Shown: positions 21,936 through 33,859 of the stretch, piece after piece
How the letters are laid out: every line of letters starts with the position of its first letter
How positions within the stretch are numbered: position 1 is the stretch's first letter
Origin: Tetrastigma voinierianum
Taxonomy: Eukaryota > Streptophyta > Magnoliopsida > Vitales > Vitaceae
DNA: 64,000 bases
Direction: 5' to 3'
Assembly: GCA_016808115.1 (NCBI GenBank)
Contig: JAEQBH010006831.1
Coordinates: forward strand, 1-64,000
The notes under the pieces: generated by a model
What the model was told of the DNA's origin: nothing
What the model saw: the letters and a program-made list of their open reading frames with translations, nothing else
The model's database searches: none
Program-made: the position numbers and the translations under genes

Positions 21936-22430
21936 GCTATCCTATTGAAAGAGATGAAAGAAGAAATGAGGGAAATGGATGAGCAGATGAGAGAGGAACT
22001 CAAGTGGAGAGACGGGTACCTTGAAGACCAAATAAAGAAGAGAGAGAACACTCTAGCAGAAGCCCTCCAGCAGAGAGATAAAGAATGGAAAGAGGAGCTA
22101 GCTAACAGAGATATACTGCTGAGAGTTGAGTTCAGAGAGGGAGAAATCCTTTATTAATAAGCAGTTAAAGAGGGATCATGAACCTACTGAAGATCCTAGA
22201 ATTGAGGAAGTAGAAAAGATGGAGAGCGGAACATGCTATAGAAGGTTAATGCCTTTAGGTACTTGTACCAAAGGCACGAGAAGGGAGATAAAGGGGGCCA
22301 CCGTCGGAAGAGGGATGAGAGAAGGAAGCCTCTACTTGAACTATAGGGAGAAGTTATGGGTAGAGAGCTTGGACATAGTAAGCTCTAACATGATAAAGAT
22401 GTACAATGCCCAAAGGTGAGTTTGAGGGTT
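21936..22430 (+). pseudogene. charged coiled-coil segment of the element B third ORF
   Basis: The frame at 21945-22157 encodes a Glu/Lys/Arg-rich helix beginning MKEMKEEMREMDEQMREEL, with ENTLAEALQQRDKEWKEELA further on and heptad-like spacing. It then shifts frame into 22126-22419, which is basic and Glu-rich. Extra ORFs of Athila-like elements commonly end in such coiled coils. The segment lies about 0.5 kb after the plant-transposon-protein block, separated by stops. It may be the C-terminal part of the same protein; a separate gene is less likely. Confidence 0.45.
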
Positions 22431-22639
22431 CTCTCAATTCTGTTGAGGGGAAGGTAAAATGAGATGATAAGGTGCAATGCGGGATCTTTGGAATGGATGA
22501 CAAACCAACTCCTATGAGACATAACAGTTGAAAAACCCTCATCCTCCATCTCTGACTTCACACCATCTCAAGTTGGTTATCAGTATGAACCAATCAAACT
22601 CAAAAACTCCAAATCCCAACAAAGGAAAAAGAATTAACC

Positions 22640-22692
<53 letters not shown>

Positions 22693-24665
22693 TCAGTTTC
22701 TTGTAATTAAAATGATAGATGAAAATACAGTTTCTAAAATTTGTGCAGCTGTGATTTTTCTTTTCTCCTCTTCTTCTTCTTATTTCATGTTTGTTTTATA
22801 TTTTGTGATATGTAAAGAATAATCAATTTTGAATTTGTGGATTGCTTTAATAAATAATTGAGACTTTTAGTTGTCTTTGAATGGCTGAATTGGTAAAATG
22901 ATAAAGGTTGAAATACGATGTTGGTGATAAGGCAGAGCTGGAAGTTGAAAATGAGAAAAACTGAGTTTCTGGAAGTTATGTAGAATTGTGTTTTAGTTGA
23001 ATATTTTTTCATTTTTGTACAATTTCTGAACGATGAAAGTTGTGATTGCTTGTTTGGTTGAATGGGGAGAATGTGTTGAGTTGCTTGTGCTATTATTGTT
23101 GATGAAATGAATTGAATTGGTAAATCAAAATGAACTAATGAATTGTATAAGAGCACGGTAATCTAGGCAGAGTAAGTGGAACAAAATTGAAAGTTACGAT
23201 GTCAATGACAAATAGGTTGAGATTTTAGATTCTAAAAGACTGAAATTGTTGTCAATGATAATCAGGTTGATTATTCTAGTTTGATTGAACAGTACAGTTC
23301 AGATGAAAACTGAAAATAGGCACATGGGTCATAAGTACCTTGAAAATTAATTCTGTTTAGGTTAGAAACACCTTATGGGATTCACTAAATATTAAGTCTC
23401 AAAAGGTCCTAGAACTTGTTAGATTATTAATCAAGCAAAATCCTAGGCATAACAACCAATAGGAAATGATTTAGGCCATCCTTATAGTTTGAGCCTTTCA
23501 TAGCTTACCCTGTGATATGCTTATATGCATATACCTTAGTACATTATTTGAGCCTAATGCCAATTTCATCATCAAAGTCAAATAGAAAAATCTTAACCCT
23601 TCTTTAAATTTTATCTTTCAATAAAGACCCTTAGTTTACCCAAACTGTAAGATAAGTGCAGAAAAAAGTGATCAAGGGTACAAGATTGGGGGAGTACAAT
23701 TTTGAAATGTGAAGAAGGATGAGAATTAAGGATGTGGAAGGAAAGGTGAGAAAAATGTACAAAAAGAGGTGCATAATATAAGGCGAGAAGAATTTGAAAA
23801 TATGCTTGTTTCAAGGAGGGATGTGTTTTACCTTATGACCTTCCTCCTTTAAGTAATTAAGTCATAGAATTGATTACACACCTAGAACCTAATGCCGTGT
23901 AGGTATGGGATTCTTTGACCTGACTTTCAAGGGGGTGGTAGAAAGCTTAAAATGTATAACATTGCACCATTCCTAACCTTGAACAAAAATGAAAGAGCTT
24001 CTGAAATGGGGCGAGATTTGAAGCGAGAAAGTGGAGAAAGAAAAAGCCACAGTGGAAAATATGTTAAAAAATGCACCAAAACAAGTTTGGGGGTACTTTT
24101 GAAAAAGTTTTGGATAGAAAAGAAAGGATGTGCAGTAGAAGGAAGAATGTTGAGTAAGTAGGTGCAGTCTGGGTAAACTTGAACCTTAAATGTCCAGTTA
24201 TCTACCCAAGTACCCAAGCCATATATTACAAGCCTAAAAGACCTATTTAATCTTGAAGATTGTGTTATGCCTACATTAGTGGAGAATGATATGATCAACA
24301 AGCCTAAGGGACCTAAGTCACTTTGAAGAGACTTTCATCATTTGTTTTGGTAATCTCATAAGATTAACTAATCTGCAAATTAATCATAAAGGGAAGACCA
24401 ACACACACTCACTAAGTCAAGAACTGTAGTTGTTTACTAGCTATGAATTATCTACTATATTGAATTATATAAATTGAAAATTTTTAGGGCTCAGAAATTG
24501 AAGCTTAATTAGAATTGATATCACAACTGAAATTTTACTCAGTCCAAATTGCTGATATGATTGAAAAGATATGATTAAAATGAAAAATGTCTTTAAAAAT
24601 CACTTTTAATTGTTTGAGGATAAACAAAGAGTCTTTTCTTTGCTTGAGAGACCAGCAAACTTTTT
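22431..24665 (+). other. 3' noncoding region of element B
   Basis: AT-rich sequence with no supported reading frame. It includes a (CT)n tract and, at 23450-23700, text such as TGAGCCTTTCATAGCTTACC that is typical of the region before the polypurine tract in Athila elements. Confidence 0.55.
22643..22687 (+). repeat. (CT)n microsatellite
   Basis: About 22 uninterrupted CT dinucleotides. Confidence 0.97.
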
Positions 24666-24679
24666 AAGTTTAAGGGGTT
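24666..24679 (+). other. polypurine tract of element B
   Basis: AAGTTTAAGGGGTT sits immediately before the TGATGGTCTAAATCTC opening of the LTR. It aligns with AAGTTTGGGGGTG at the same place in element C. Confidence 0.7.
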
Positions 24680-24830
24680 TGATGGTCTAAATCTCATCTA
24701 TTTTTGAGGCCATTTTCATGAATATTTAAGGCTTAAAAATGCAATTTAATGCAAAATCGTGGAATCTTCACTCAAATTTATGTTTTGCATGAATTTCAAG
24801 AAAATAAGCAAAAATCAGTAGGAAAGTAGC

Positions 24831-25139
24831 AATGTCGCGACATCAGCTGAAGAATATCGCGACATCAAATCAATGTTGTGACATCGACATCAGGACTTAG
24901 AATATAAAAAAAAACTCAAAGTCACGACATCAACAAGAGCAGTCAAAGTTGCAACATTAGTGACCAGTAATACGCTGACATGAAAAGCAAGAGTCGAGAC
25001 ATCGGCGAAAGGCGATAGAAACGAAGAAGCGAGGAGTGTAGCATTGTTCCAATGTCGCGACATCAAATTCCAAAGTCGCGACATCAGAATTAGGCTACAA
25101 CATTGAAGACCCAATTTCAAAGTCGCGACATCAGCCATG
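24831..25139 (+). repeat. TGTCGCGACA motif array in the U3 of LTR B
   Basis: About a dozen GTCGCGACATC-type motifs, intact or with C-to-T changes (TTGTGACATC, GTCACGACATC), lie between the LTR start and the TATA box. Spacing is irregular. Confidence 0.85.
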
Positions 25140-25223
25140 ACATCAGCGTATCTAGGGCAGAAATTTTAGGCTTTTCGAAGTCCATGTTTTTTGCCTCGTT
25201 TTCAGGGCACAATGATTGGGGCC

Positions 25224-25231
25224 TATAAATA
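25224..25231 (+). promoter_or_regulatory. TATA box of LTR B
   Basis: CCTATAAATAGAAGCTCC is a textbook plant TATA box about 85 bp downstream of the motif array. It marks the probable U3/R promoter of the element. Confidence 0.75.
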
Positions 25232-26839
25232 GAAGCTCCTAGGGTAGAGTGCGTAGCCTTTCAGCTAGTTTTTAAGCTTTTTGGAGGAGATGAAGTCTCT
25301 TTTGTATATATTTTTCTTTTTATTTATTTTTCTTTCTATTAGGATTAGAGTAGTCGATCCAAGCTTAAATGTGGAGCTGAGATCATTGTATATCGAGTTT
25401 CATTTCTGTTTGAATTCAAGTAGAATTTGGAAAATTTTATGGAATCCAATTTATTCAGTTTGATTACAATTTCAAAGAATTTGTTTTATCAACTAGTCAT
25501 TGTCATTTGTGATCCAATTATGGAAGGATGATTTCTCTATGGGAAGGAATTTGGCGTTTTGATGATTGTTTGTAGTATTAAATGATGTTTTGGGTATGAA
25601 AACTAGAGATTTAATTAGTACTGCTCTTGTAGTGAGTTGTTCTAAATATTAGTATTTTGTACCCAGAAAGAGATGTATTTATGCTTTGATTTCTAGGATC
25701 CTCCTGAGTGACATAGGGATGGATGACCTGAGAGCAAAGATCATTGACTTGAGGGTACATTGCACTGATATCCATTGAACTAATGCACTCTAAGGATCAC
25801 TTTGATAAATCACTGATGAAGTTTTAACCTCTGATTTCAAGGTTCCCTTGAGTGACAGTAGAAGTGTGTTCCCAAGGCATGGGATATCTATTGATATATG
25901 AATTTAATGTTTAGGAGTCTCATCTCGGTTTGGTAGAATAATCTTGATCGTGTTAGCTTAGTTCTAATCGAGGAGAGAGAATATTTAATGTGAGTGGATC
26001 GAGAAGTACCAATTATTAGAGAGAGGCTTGTTACTTGTCTATGAGGAACTGGCAATCTTAAATCCTAAGAGATGTTTGTGAAGTCTTTGGTTTAGGAAAA
26101 ACAACCAAATCTTGAGAGGGTCCGATCCCAAAAGTAGCTCTTTGGTGATTATTACCAGTTTAGAATATGGCATGTACTAAATAATTGAAATGTGTGATGT
26201 CGAAGGTGTTCAAGGCTATACTACCCTACTCTTGAATAAGTCCAAGATTCATGTCCTTCATGAGTGCCATTCTTGAACATAACGAAACCAATAATCTTAT
26301 GTGATTTTGTTTCCTAGTGTTATTTCTACTCATTGAAATCTATGATTATTCTTTTGAATTTTCTTGCGATTAAAGAAAATTTTATAAAATGTATTTTCAT
26401 TACAATATTATTACCTATTTTATAATCATAGAAATTAATAGTTTCAAATGCATTGATTTTCTGGTAATGGGGTTGTTGATTTTTAAATTTTAGATTTTAT
26501 TGAATTAAAGAAAATTTTATAAAATGTGTTTTCATTACAATATTGTTAGCTATTTTAATCTAGAAATCGCCAGTTTAATAAATGATTTTCTTGAGTAATG
26601 AGTTGTTTGATCTTTAAATTTTCACAATCCCGTGAATAAAATTATTTTATAATCTACTTTGTCAGTGTATGACACGTACACGATGATTTCCAAAGCGGTT
26701 TTAATTTTATATGTATAACTGTAGCGAGGAAAACAATCTTCCATTTACAGGTCAAAATCAAATTTGCTTTTGGGGAATGAATAGTCCTTGATGACAATGC
26801 TAGAAGTTCACACACACTTATCATTTCTGGGTCTAATCA

Positions 26840-26969
26840 GATAACAAATGTTATCCCATATTTATTTCTCATTTATTCTCTATTTGTTGGTGCTAACAAA
26901 TCATTTTTCTATCGGATAACACATGTTATTCCATATTTATTTCTCATTTATTCTCTATTTGTTTGGTGC
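26840..26969 (+). repeat. 75-bp direct duplication
   Basis: The segment beginning GATAACAAATGTTATCCCAT at 26840 recurs at 26915 as GATAACACATGTTATTCCAT. The shared part includes TATTTCTCATTTATTCTC. Two copies only. Confidence 0.85.
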
Positions 26970-27940
26970 ATAACAGAATCACGACCAATAATGCAAAAAA
27001 AAGGGTTCATTATCTGTAAGGCTCCCAATATCATGGTAACATTTTCACGGATAATACCAGCAAAAATGCATGAGATAATGACGAAGAAAAAAAATCGTGA
27101 AAAACAAAACCTGCTCTTATACATTGATAGAATTTGCTGTAACTTTAATCCCAAGATAACACGTATGTAAGTTGTAACTTTCAATCACATTACTAAAACT
27201 AATTGAAAGTATGATTTCATAGCGCAGATGACACACCTTTTGAATCCATAAAAGATCTAAGAGTTGGAGAGTCGGATTTCTTTATGTAGTTATTTCACTT
27301 CAAAATTGCAGAATTTTGGAAGAGTTTTCTAGAAGGCAATTGTTCGTTTAGAAAAATACGATTATCCTTTTATGAAGATTAACTACTTAATTTTTGTATT
27401 TATCGTAATTATTTAAATCACAAAGGCTTAAAAAAAGTAACTGTCATGTTTCCACGTTTTCTCTCTCTCGTTTGTAAATTAATTTAAATTAATTAACCGT
27501 CGGGTCACATCATGTGTGCCCAATGTAGAAGAAAATAAACTGACAATTTAGGATTCAGTAAATGAGTTTGAATTTTTCTCACACTTTGGATATATTCAGA
27601 ATTGAGTTAGGCATTGTATTATCCTCTTGCCTCCATCATATATATAATTTTTAAAATTACTTTAATTTAATTTAATATATAATAATAATAATTTAATAAA
27701 ATAAGTTATAAAAATTATAATATTTAATTATCTATAAAATATATTTATTTTTATATTTTTAAAAGATAAATATATTTTTAAAGTCAAGATAGATGTGTAT
27801 GAGATTTTCCATGCTTATTTGAGTGCAATCCATTTAAACCTTTTTTGTTTTAAATGGATGAGAATGAGAATTATTTTAAATAAATAGAGTGAAATTGGGA
27901 TGGAAAAAAAATTATATACATATAGCTATTCTCCTACAAA
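26970..27940. other. AT-rich intergenic sequence
   Basis: No coding, RNA or recognised repeat signal apart from an extremely AT-rich stretch at 27640-27790 with TAATAATAATAAT runs. Confidence 0.6.
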
Positions 27941-27949
27941 ATTAATGAT

Positions 27950-28700
27950 GCTCTTGGATGCACTAGTATATAGGATTCTATGTGTCTATGGGGATCTCCT
28001 CTTGAATAGAAAACTATCCGCTAGATGCAAACTCCCTAGTTTAAGGACACTTCTCATGAATAAGTGTTTGTAATTTAATAAGGTAGTGTTATCACCTATT
28101 CAGATTACTTCTCTTAATGTAGCTTAGTTACAATGAACATGTGATAAAATTTAACTAAAGGAAATGTTAAATCCATAGTTGTCAAGATCAGATGTCCTTT
28201 TAATCATCGAAGAGGACACATTATATGAATTAATGAAATTTTGTAGTCTTAATTAAGAATACTTATTGTCACCAACCTTCAATAATAGTGATCTGTTAAC
28301 GCGCTTCTATTGACTTTGACAAATTAACGCTTAATATCCTTTTAAGTTTTGAGAGTTTATGCAATAAAGTAGCTTGATAGTATAATTGATACTCTTACAT
28401 CATAATTTACCTCATATCTAGTTGATATGCATCACATGTACTAGCATAATCAACAAAATAAAACCATCTCGACAACCAATATAAGGCATCCCTCAGATTA
28501 GGAGATGATGCTTTAGTTCAAATTGATTCCTCCAATTCAAAAAATTAAACCTTGGGTATCTCATTTACTCTATAAGGAATCAATGACTTAGATTTTTATT
28601 CAACTCTTAATGCGTCAGATTCATATAATGCACGTGATGCGAAACTTGCATGCTCAAATGATTAATTAATTCAAATGGTAGTAAATGCAAACCAGGAAAT
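27950..28700 (-). repeat. copia-LTR-like repeat (family Y), copy 1
   Basis: Sequences such as GGACACATTATATGAATT, TTAAGAATACTTATTG and CCATCTCGACAACCAATATA correspond to similar text at 40580-40860 and 42040-42500. The copy at 42030-42538 is next to a copia-like polypurine tract on the minus strand, which suggests an LTR origin for the family. Divergence is high and the boundaries are approximate. Confidence 0.45.
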
Positions 28701-29219
28701 ACAAACAATCCTACAACACATACACACACACATAAGTTTCAATATTAGCTTTGCTTCGACCTTCTTTTAAAATTCTTATTATTACATGATTTTTTAAGTG
28801 GAACCTATATATCAAACCAAAAAGGGTGATTTGGTAGAGGTCTCATGGAATCTAGTGTAAGTGAGTTAAGCAATGATATTGAATCGACAAGGGTTACGGT
28901 AAAAGGTGGATAAGTGGAGGTGGCAAGAATAGGATAGTGGTTAGGGTTTAATTGCTATTGATTACATAGGAAATGGTGACATAGAATGAGTAGGAAGCGA
29001 GTATGATAATAAGGACCCAATTAGGGATGGTATCAAGTTGAGGATAAGGAAAATGTTTGTAAACTTGATTGATATGACAAAGTAGGTAAGAGAGAAATAC
29101 AAATTCAATTAACTTGAAATGATAAGAGACCAAAATTTTGAGAATAGGTGGATCAAAGCAAAGGTATATACTTTTGATAAGAAAGTATCCTATGGAGGCA
29201 CATTATTTGAAGCAAAAGA
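28700..29219. other. no supported feature
   Basis: A/T- and G-rich noncoding sequence with a short (CA)n tract near 28720. No reading frame has protein-like composition. Confidence 0.5.
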
Positions 29220-29920
29220 TGATGAGTATCTTAAATACTCATTTTATCCCCATGTTTTACTTAGGTTTTAGTAGTTTTATGAGATAAATAAGTGTCTTAA
29301 TGCTCTCTTTTCTCATATTTGTGATTAGGCTAACAATTGATCGAAAATGAGCAAAATCGAAGAAAAATCAACAAAGTCATCATGCAGTCGTAGAAAACAT
29401 GTGATCCTCGCCTACGTGATGTCCTTCTATAACGAAAACCCTCATTGGTATAGGTACGATACAGATTAGGGCTTTCCATAAACACCAAGATCCACTTGAA
29501 TTTAGAGTGCGGATGAGTAAGATCGACACTTAGAAAGAGTGAAGGAGGAGTAAAAGAACGAATTTTCAGAGAAAGCGTGGGTGCCCTCACTCTGATGTGA
29601 GTTAGAAGCGGCAGTTCAATGGCTTCTCATTTTCTTACATCGCGATAAATTTTTTCATGCTACGGCTTGGATGTTGGGGCCCAATCTTTTGCTGAAGCCC
29701 ATCTTCTATCCCTCTCAGTTTTTGGCTTTAAAAGAATGAAATTATGGCTTTTTAGAGAAGAGTTCGTGGAGGAAAAGAGGGAGGTTCCCTTGGGTGGAAA
29801 CACCCTAGGGAAAAATCTCTTTTGGGGCAGAAGATCAAGAAGAAAAATGAAAGGAATATTGGAAAAGAATAAGCGCTTCAATCCAAACCTAGTTGATTTC
29901 TTTTTCTCTTTTCCTACTTA
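29220..29920 (+). repeat. 5' LTR of element C (3'-truncated)
   Basis: It is collinear with the first ~770 bp of the second LTR. Shared text includes GGTTTTAGTAGTTTTATGAG, GGGCTTTCCAT, TTGGCTTTAAAAGA (TATA-like, near 29720) and GGTGGAAACACCCTAGGG. Similarity ends near TTTTCCTACTT at 29918, where the other copy continues for another ~700 bp. Confidence 0.8.
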
Positions 29921-30896
29921 GGATACCATCACATTTATGTGATCTTAGATTGAGTGTATCTAGTAGTTGTGGGAGGCTTGGTTGTAGAGCCTTCGTGTTT
30001 TTGAAGAAACCACTTTTTAATAGAACTCGTGCACACACACACACACCATATCTCATTTTTACACCGAAGTTTCAGCCTCTTCTTCTCAAAGTAAACCTAC
30101 CTTGAGATGTTTTAACTTCCATAGTGTTGGGACACCTCAATAAAGAGGGACAATGAGCCCTGCAATTTCAAAAACAAAAGAAAATAGAAAAAAGAAAGAA
30201 AAAAATGTGAAAAATAAAGAAAAATAGAGAAATAAGTGAGTTGTTCCAATCGGAATCTCAGGCACAGTCTGAGGGGCCTTTCGAAGCCTAATGCCCTTAG
30301 CTAACTGGTTGGGAGTCATTGACTTCACTACCCAGTACATGGGACAGAGGATGGTTCAGTCTCACAAGTAGGTGCTTTGGTTTTTTAGTTAAGTGTTCGA
30401 GGAGTAAAGGATTCGAGAGACTTAATTCCGATGCCTTTAACGGCCCGGTGGGGGGAGTCACCAATGGATCCCCGCTACATAGACACTTTTCTAGAGCATC
30501 GTCGCATTGCATCCTACTTTCTAGTTTTAATATTGAATGAAAGGTGCGTTCTCAACCTATTTTTGTTAATCTCTTTCAAATGAGTGGATTGAGTTTGGTT
30601 GAAAAGTGTCTTGGAACCTCCATCTACATTTGAGATCTAACATACCATTTTCACCGAGTTTCTTTAGGAATGATTCATTTAGAAATTGAGGACAAAGCTT
30701 GCCTTGATCACCATGCCCATAGATGCCTTGTCTTTAAAGATTTTAAATGTGTTGGGATCCCATGTAGGCTATATTGTTTCCATAGAACTTTGTCATTGTA
30801 TTCTCCGAGCTTGTTGCTAGCACCATTCTCTACTCATATCTATTTTAGTGTTTTGTATATATGTGTGTTTTCCTTTGCTTGAGGACAAGCAAAGAT
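29921..30896 (+). other. residual internal region of element C
   Basis: Noncoding; contains (AC)n at 30032-30046 and A-rich text at 30165-30230. It ends GCTTGAGGACAAGCAAAGA, the usual sequence before the polypurine tract in this lineage. No gag or pol remnants were seen. Confidence 0.6.
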
Positions 30897-30911
30897 TTAA
30901 GTTTGGGGGTG
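30897..30911 (+). other. polypurine tract of element C
   Basis: ATTTAAGTTTGGGGGTG, the standard Athila-lineage tract, directly precedes the second LTR. Confidence 0.8.
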
Positions 30912-32385
30912 TCATGAGTATCTTAAATGCTCGTTTATACTATGTTTTCTTAGGTTTTAGTAGTTTTATGAGATAAATAAGTTTCCTAATGCTCTATTTT
31001 CTCGATTTTGTGATTAGGCTAACCATTGAGCATAAATGAGCGAAATCGAAGAAAAATCAGCAAAGTCATCATGTATTTGCAGAAAACATACTTGATCCTT
31101 TCACCTCGTGATGTCCTTCAATGTCTCCCTCATTGGTATAGGCACATTCTAGACTCAGGGCTTTCCATGAACTTACCCGATATCGTGCGATTCGGAGTCC
31201 GGATGAACAAGATACGACATCGGGAAGTGAATGAGACATAAAATAACGAATTTTCAGCAAAGTGTGAGTTACCCACTCAATAGCGTGAGTGTTCTTATGC
31301 TTTAGCTTGAGTGCTCTCATGCTTAAGCGTGAGTCCACTCACGCTACTGCATGAGTTGGCTTTGACAATTCCAATAGCTCCTCATTTTCTACATGCTACA
31401 GCATAGATTTGCCAAGCTATGACGTGGATGTTGGGGCCTAATCTTTTGCTAAAGCCCATCTCCTATCCCTCTCGCTTTTTGGCTTTAAAAGAGCGAAAGC
31501 AGGGCTTTTTGGAGAAGAGTTCGTGGAGGCAAAGAGGGAGGTTCCCTTGGGTGGAAACACCCTAGGGCAAAATCTCTCTTAGGGAAGAAGATCAAGAAGA
31601 AGAATGAGAGGGAGATTGGAAGAGAAGAAGGGCTTCACTTCAAATTTAGTTTATTTCTTCTCCTTTTTTCCTACTTTTCCTCTTTTATTATGTTTTTATT
31701 TCTCCCCTCCATGAGCTAATCTCATTTTCTAGGGTTTTGATGTAGTCTAAACAATGAACCATGGTGTTTAGCTTGATTTGTAATCTTTAATGTTTGGATT
31801 TTCTTATATATTGAATGTTCTATTCAATTTCTCGTGCTTGTTGATGATTGATCACCATTAACATGATTTGTGACCTAATTTGAGGTTGAGAAACAATAAT
31901 TAGGTTAGACCATGAATGGAATGTTATGTTTCACCATAGAATAGAGATATTTGTGGGTTACATGTAGCTTGTTGGATTTCAATTACTCAATGCATCCTTG
32001 GTTATGATGGTTTGAGGTAGGGATACAATATAACCCTTTCCAATGATAGATTGTTATTGCTTGATAAAAAGTAGCTTGTGATTAGGTAAAATCCACCGTT
32101 AATATATGATTTAGGCATCATTGGGAGCAAGTGGAGCCCCACCATAGGAATTTGATAGATGAAATCAAAACCCTAGGCTTTCTTGTAATTACATTTTCCC
32201 TTTATATGTTAGAGATCTTAGTTTAGGATTTCTTTAGTTTAATTTGTTTTCCATTTACTCTTCACCTTTGTGTTAATCCAAATAAAGATAAGACTATTCT
32301 AATTTCGGTAATTAGTAACCTAATCCTCGTGGGAACGATACTCATCACTCATCACTTTACTCTTAATTGATCTGACAACGTGTAC
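30912..32385 (+). repeat. 3' LTR of element C
   Basis: It opens TCATGAGTATC, with the terminal TG mutated to TC. It carries a CACGCT/AGCGTGAG motif array (31265-31345), a TTTAAAAG TATA-like box near 31483 and a 3' region ending GGGAACGATACTCATCACTC and GATCTGACAACGTGTACTT, typical of Athila LTR ends. The right boundary is approximate. Confidence 0.75.
31265..31345 (+). repeat. AGCGTGAGT/ACTCACGCT motif array in LTR C
   Basis: Alternating AGCGTGAGT and CTCACGCTA motifs (four to five occurrences, some as GCTTGAGTG) sit between the LTR start and the TATA-like box. That is the position occupied by the TGTCGCGACA array in LTR A and LTR B. Confidence 0.7.
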
Positions 32386-33059
32386 TTTTTATATAGACAC
32401 ACATATTTTATATAGCACATTTCAAGCCTATCAAAAGTTAAAGTTTGTGAGAAAAGATAACTAAAGACATTGAGTTTGGAATAATTTAGACAAAGACCAA
32501 AGATTCTTTTACAATCAGAAAATAAACTAAAAGTGAGAGTAAACATAAAGTGTATAAAATAAACATTAGTACCAAAATCATGAGTCCAAAAAGTGAGTGG
32601 AAAAGAGATGTAAGAAAGAAGAGAGGTTATTTCAACAACGTGATGATGATACCTTTTGAAATCGAAAAAATGGGTGGTAAGGTAAAATAGACCCATGAAA
32701 GCAAGAAAATCTGCAAGAGCTTAGCATTTATTTCCAAAACGATGATTATTTTTCAATCCAAGTACTTTCTTATAAGGGTTTTGAATCAATGAAGACACCA
32801 TAAATAGGAATTTTAACCCAAGTAGATGAAACCAAATATACTTTATAAATTAATCAACAAAAGTAACATGCTATTTAAAATCACTATGAGACATAAACGC
32901 ATAATTCGATATATTTGTTAAGAGAATTGTTAAAAAAAGCCCTAAAAAGCATGAAATGATAAAACAATAAATGAATTTTATTAATATTTATATTAAGATT
33001 CCACTTGTTTTTTCATTGTTATATTTATACATTATATATGTTCAGAATTTAGACTTGAA
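32386..33059. other. no supported feature
   Basis: A-rich noncoding DNA without recognisable genes. Confidence 0.5.
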
Positions 33060-33440
33060 ATCACTTACAATGTATTAAGTGCATCAAGAGTCACATTGAA
33101 GATCTAATGCATGTGTTCCTTTCAAGTTGTTGACTTATTTGCAATCAATATAAGGCTGTAGTGCATTGCATCTTAATTGAAGGGATGAATTGTCCTGATC
33201 ATTAGGATGTATTTTTCATGGTAAATAATGTGCATTGTCACTTTGCAGTGGACCTATGGTGAGTCATAACATTGGATATCAAGTAGTTAAAACTTCATTA
33301 AACTACTATGTTATATGAGCTCAACATGTAGAGAATAAAGAGCTAATGTTGAAGTCTTACATAACTTTAACATATGAGTGAGGTCCTAAGGTGCTCATAT
33401 ATTCCCTAAGAATAGATTGTTGTTAATTTAATCATGTGGC
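33060..33440 (+). repeat. family Y repeat fragment, inverted relative to copy 1
   Basis: TCTTAATTGAAGGGATGAATT and the following TGTCCTGATCATTAGGATG match the reverse complement of 42260-42320. The shared text then decays. Confidence 0.45.
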
Positions 33441-33859
33441 AACAAGTAATCTCAAGGTATATACCATGATATTTCATAGGTTTGAGAGATAGTATGTCCG
33501 CTTGGATGATCCTAAGGATCTGTGATCCAGAAATTTGTGGATGTAATAATTCTTAAGTGAAATTTAGAAATTGATTTGGAGAAATAAAGTATGCTAATTA
33601 AAAAGAAGGATTTGAGACGTAATAATGGTAAAAGTAATCTTAAAAGGTTGATAGTACTTCGTTCCCAGGCACTTGATCTTGTCTGGAGTGTACACATTTG
33701 TCCTTAGGCATTAAAGATGGTATTGGAATGAAGATTTAGAATTTTGAAACTCATACCTATCATTTGGATGTTCCCAAATCAAAATCTATCCAATGAATAT
33801 AAAGTCCACAGTCTGTGAAGATTCCGTACACTTGAGATTTCGAGGATCAAAGCAACGAC

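Larger units (their letters stand above)
15961..26700 (+). mobile_element. Athila-type Ty3/gypsy element B, 5' part missing
   Basis: The plus-strand order is gag C-terminus, protease, RT, RNase H, integrase, a short post-pol spacer, a motif array, an extra ORF of plant-transposon-protein type, a coiled-coil segment, a long 3' noncoding region, a polypurine tract and a 3' LTR. That is the Athila layout. The 5' LTR and most of gag are absent; the left side abuts the Ogre LTR region. Stops are numerous and many replace conserved Gln or Trp codons. Confidence 0.85.
24680..26700 (+). repeat. 3' LTR of element B (Athila type)
   Basis: It opens TGATGGTCTAAATCTCATC, a diverged form of the opening of LTR A. 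It contains the TGTCGCGACA array (24831-25139), a TATA box at 25224 and, near 26665-26690, GTATGACACGTACACG, which aligns with GTATGACCTGTGCACTTGC near the end of LTR A. The right boundary is approximate because no clear target duplication was found. Confidence 0.7.
29220..32385 (+). mobile_element. Athila-like element C, internally deleted
   Basis: Two direct repeats open TGATGAGTATCTTAAATACTC (29220) and TCATGAGTATCTTAAATGCTC (30912), flanking about 1 kb of noncoding sequence that ends in a polypurine tract. There is no gag or pol. It is either a deletion derivative or a non-autonomous element mobilised by Athila relatives. The opening is close to that of LTR A. Confidence 0.75.

Noticed and set aside
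22785..23156. 123-codon minus-strand frame
   Set aside because: AT-rich noncoding part of element B; composition (Ser, Leu, Ile, Asn, Gln) follows base content and no motif was recognised.
24890..25138. 82-codon minus-strand frame with recurring Val-Ala-Thr-Leu and Asp-Val residues
   Set aside because: The pattern comes from translating the TGTCGCGACA array; it has no start context and no counterpart in related LTRs.
30137..30340. Phe-rich 67-codon minus frame as a membrane protein
   Set aside because: It translates an A-rich noncoding part of element C and has no homologue I recognise.
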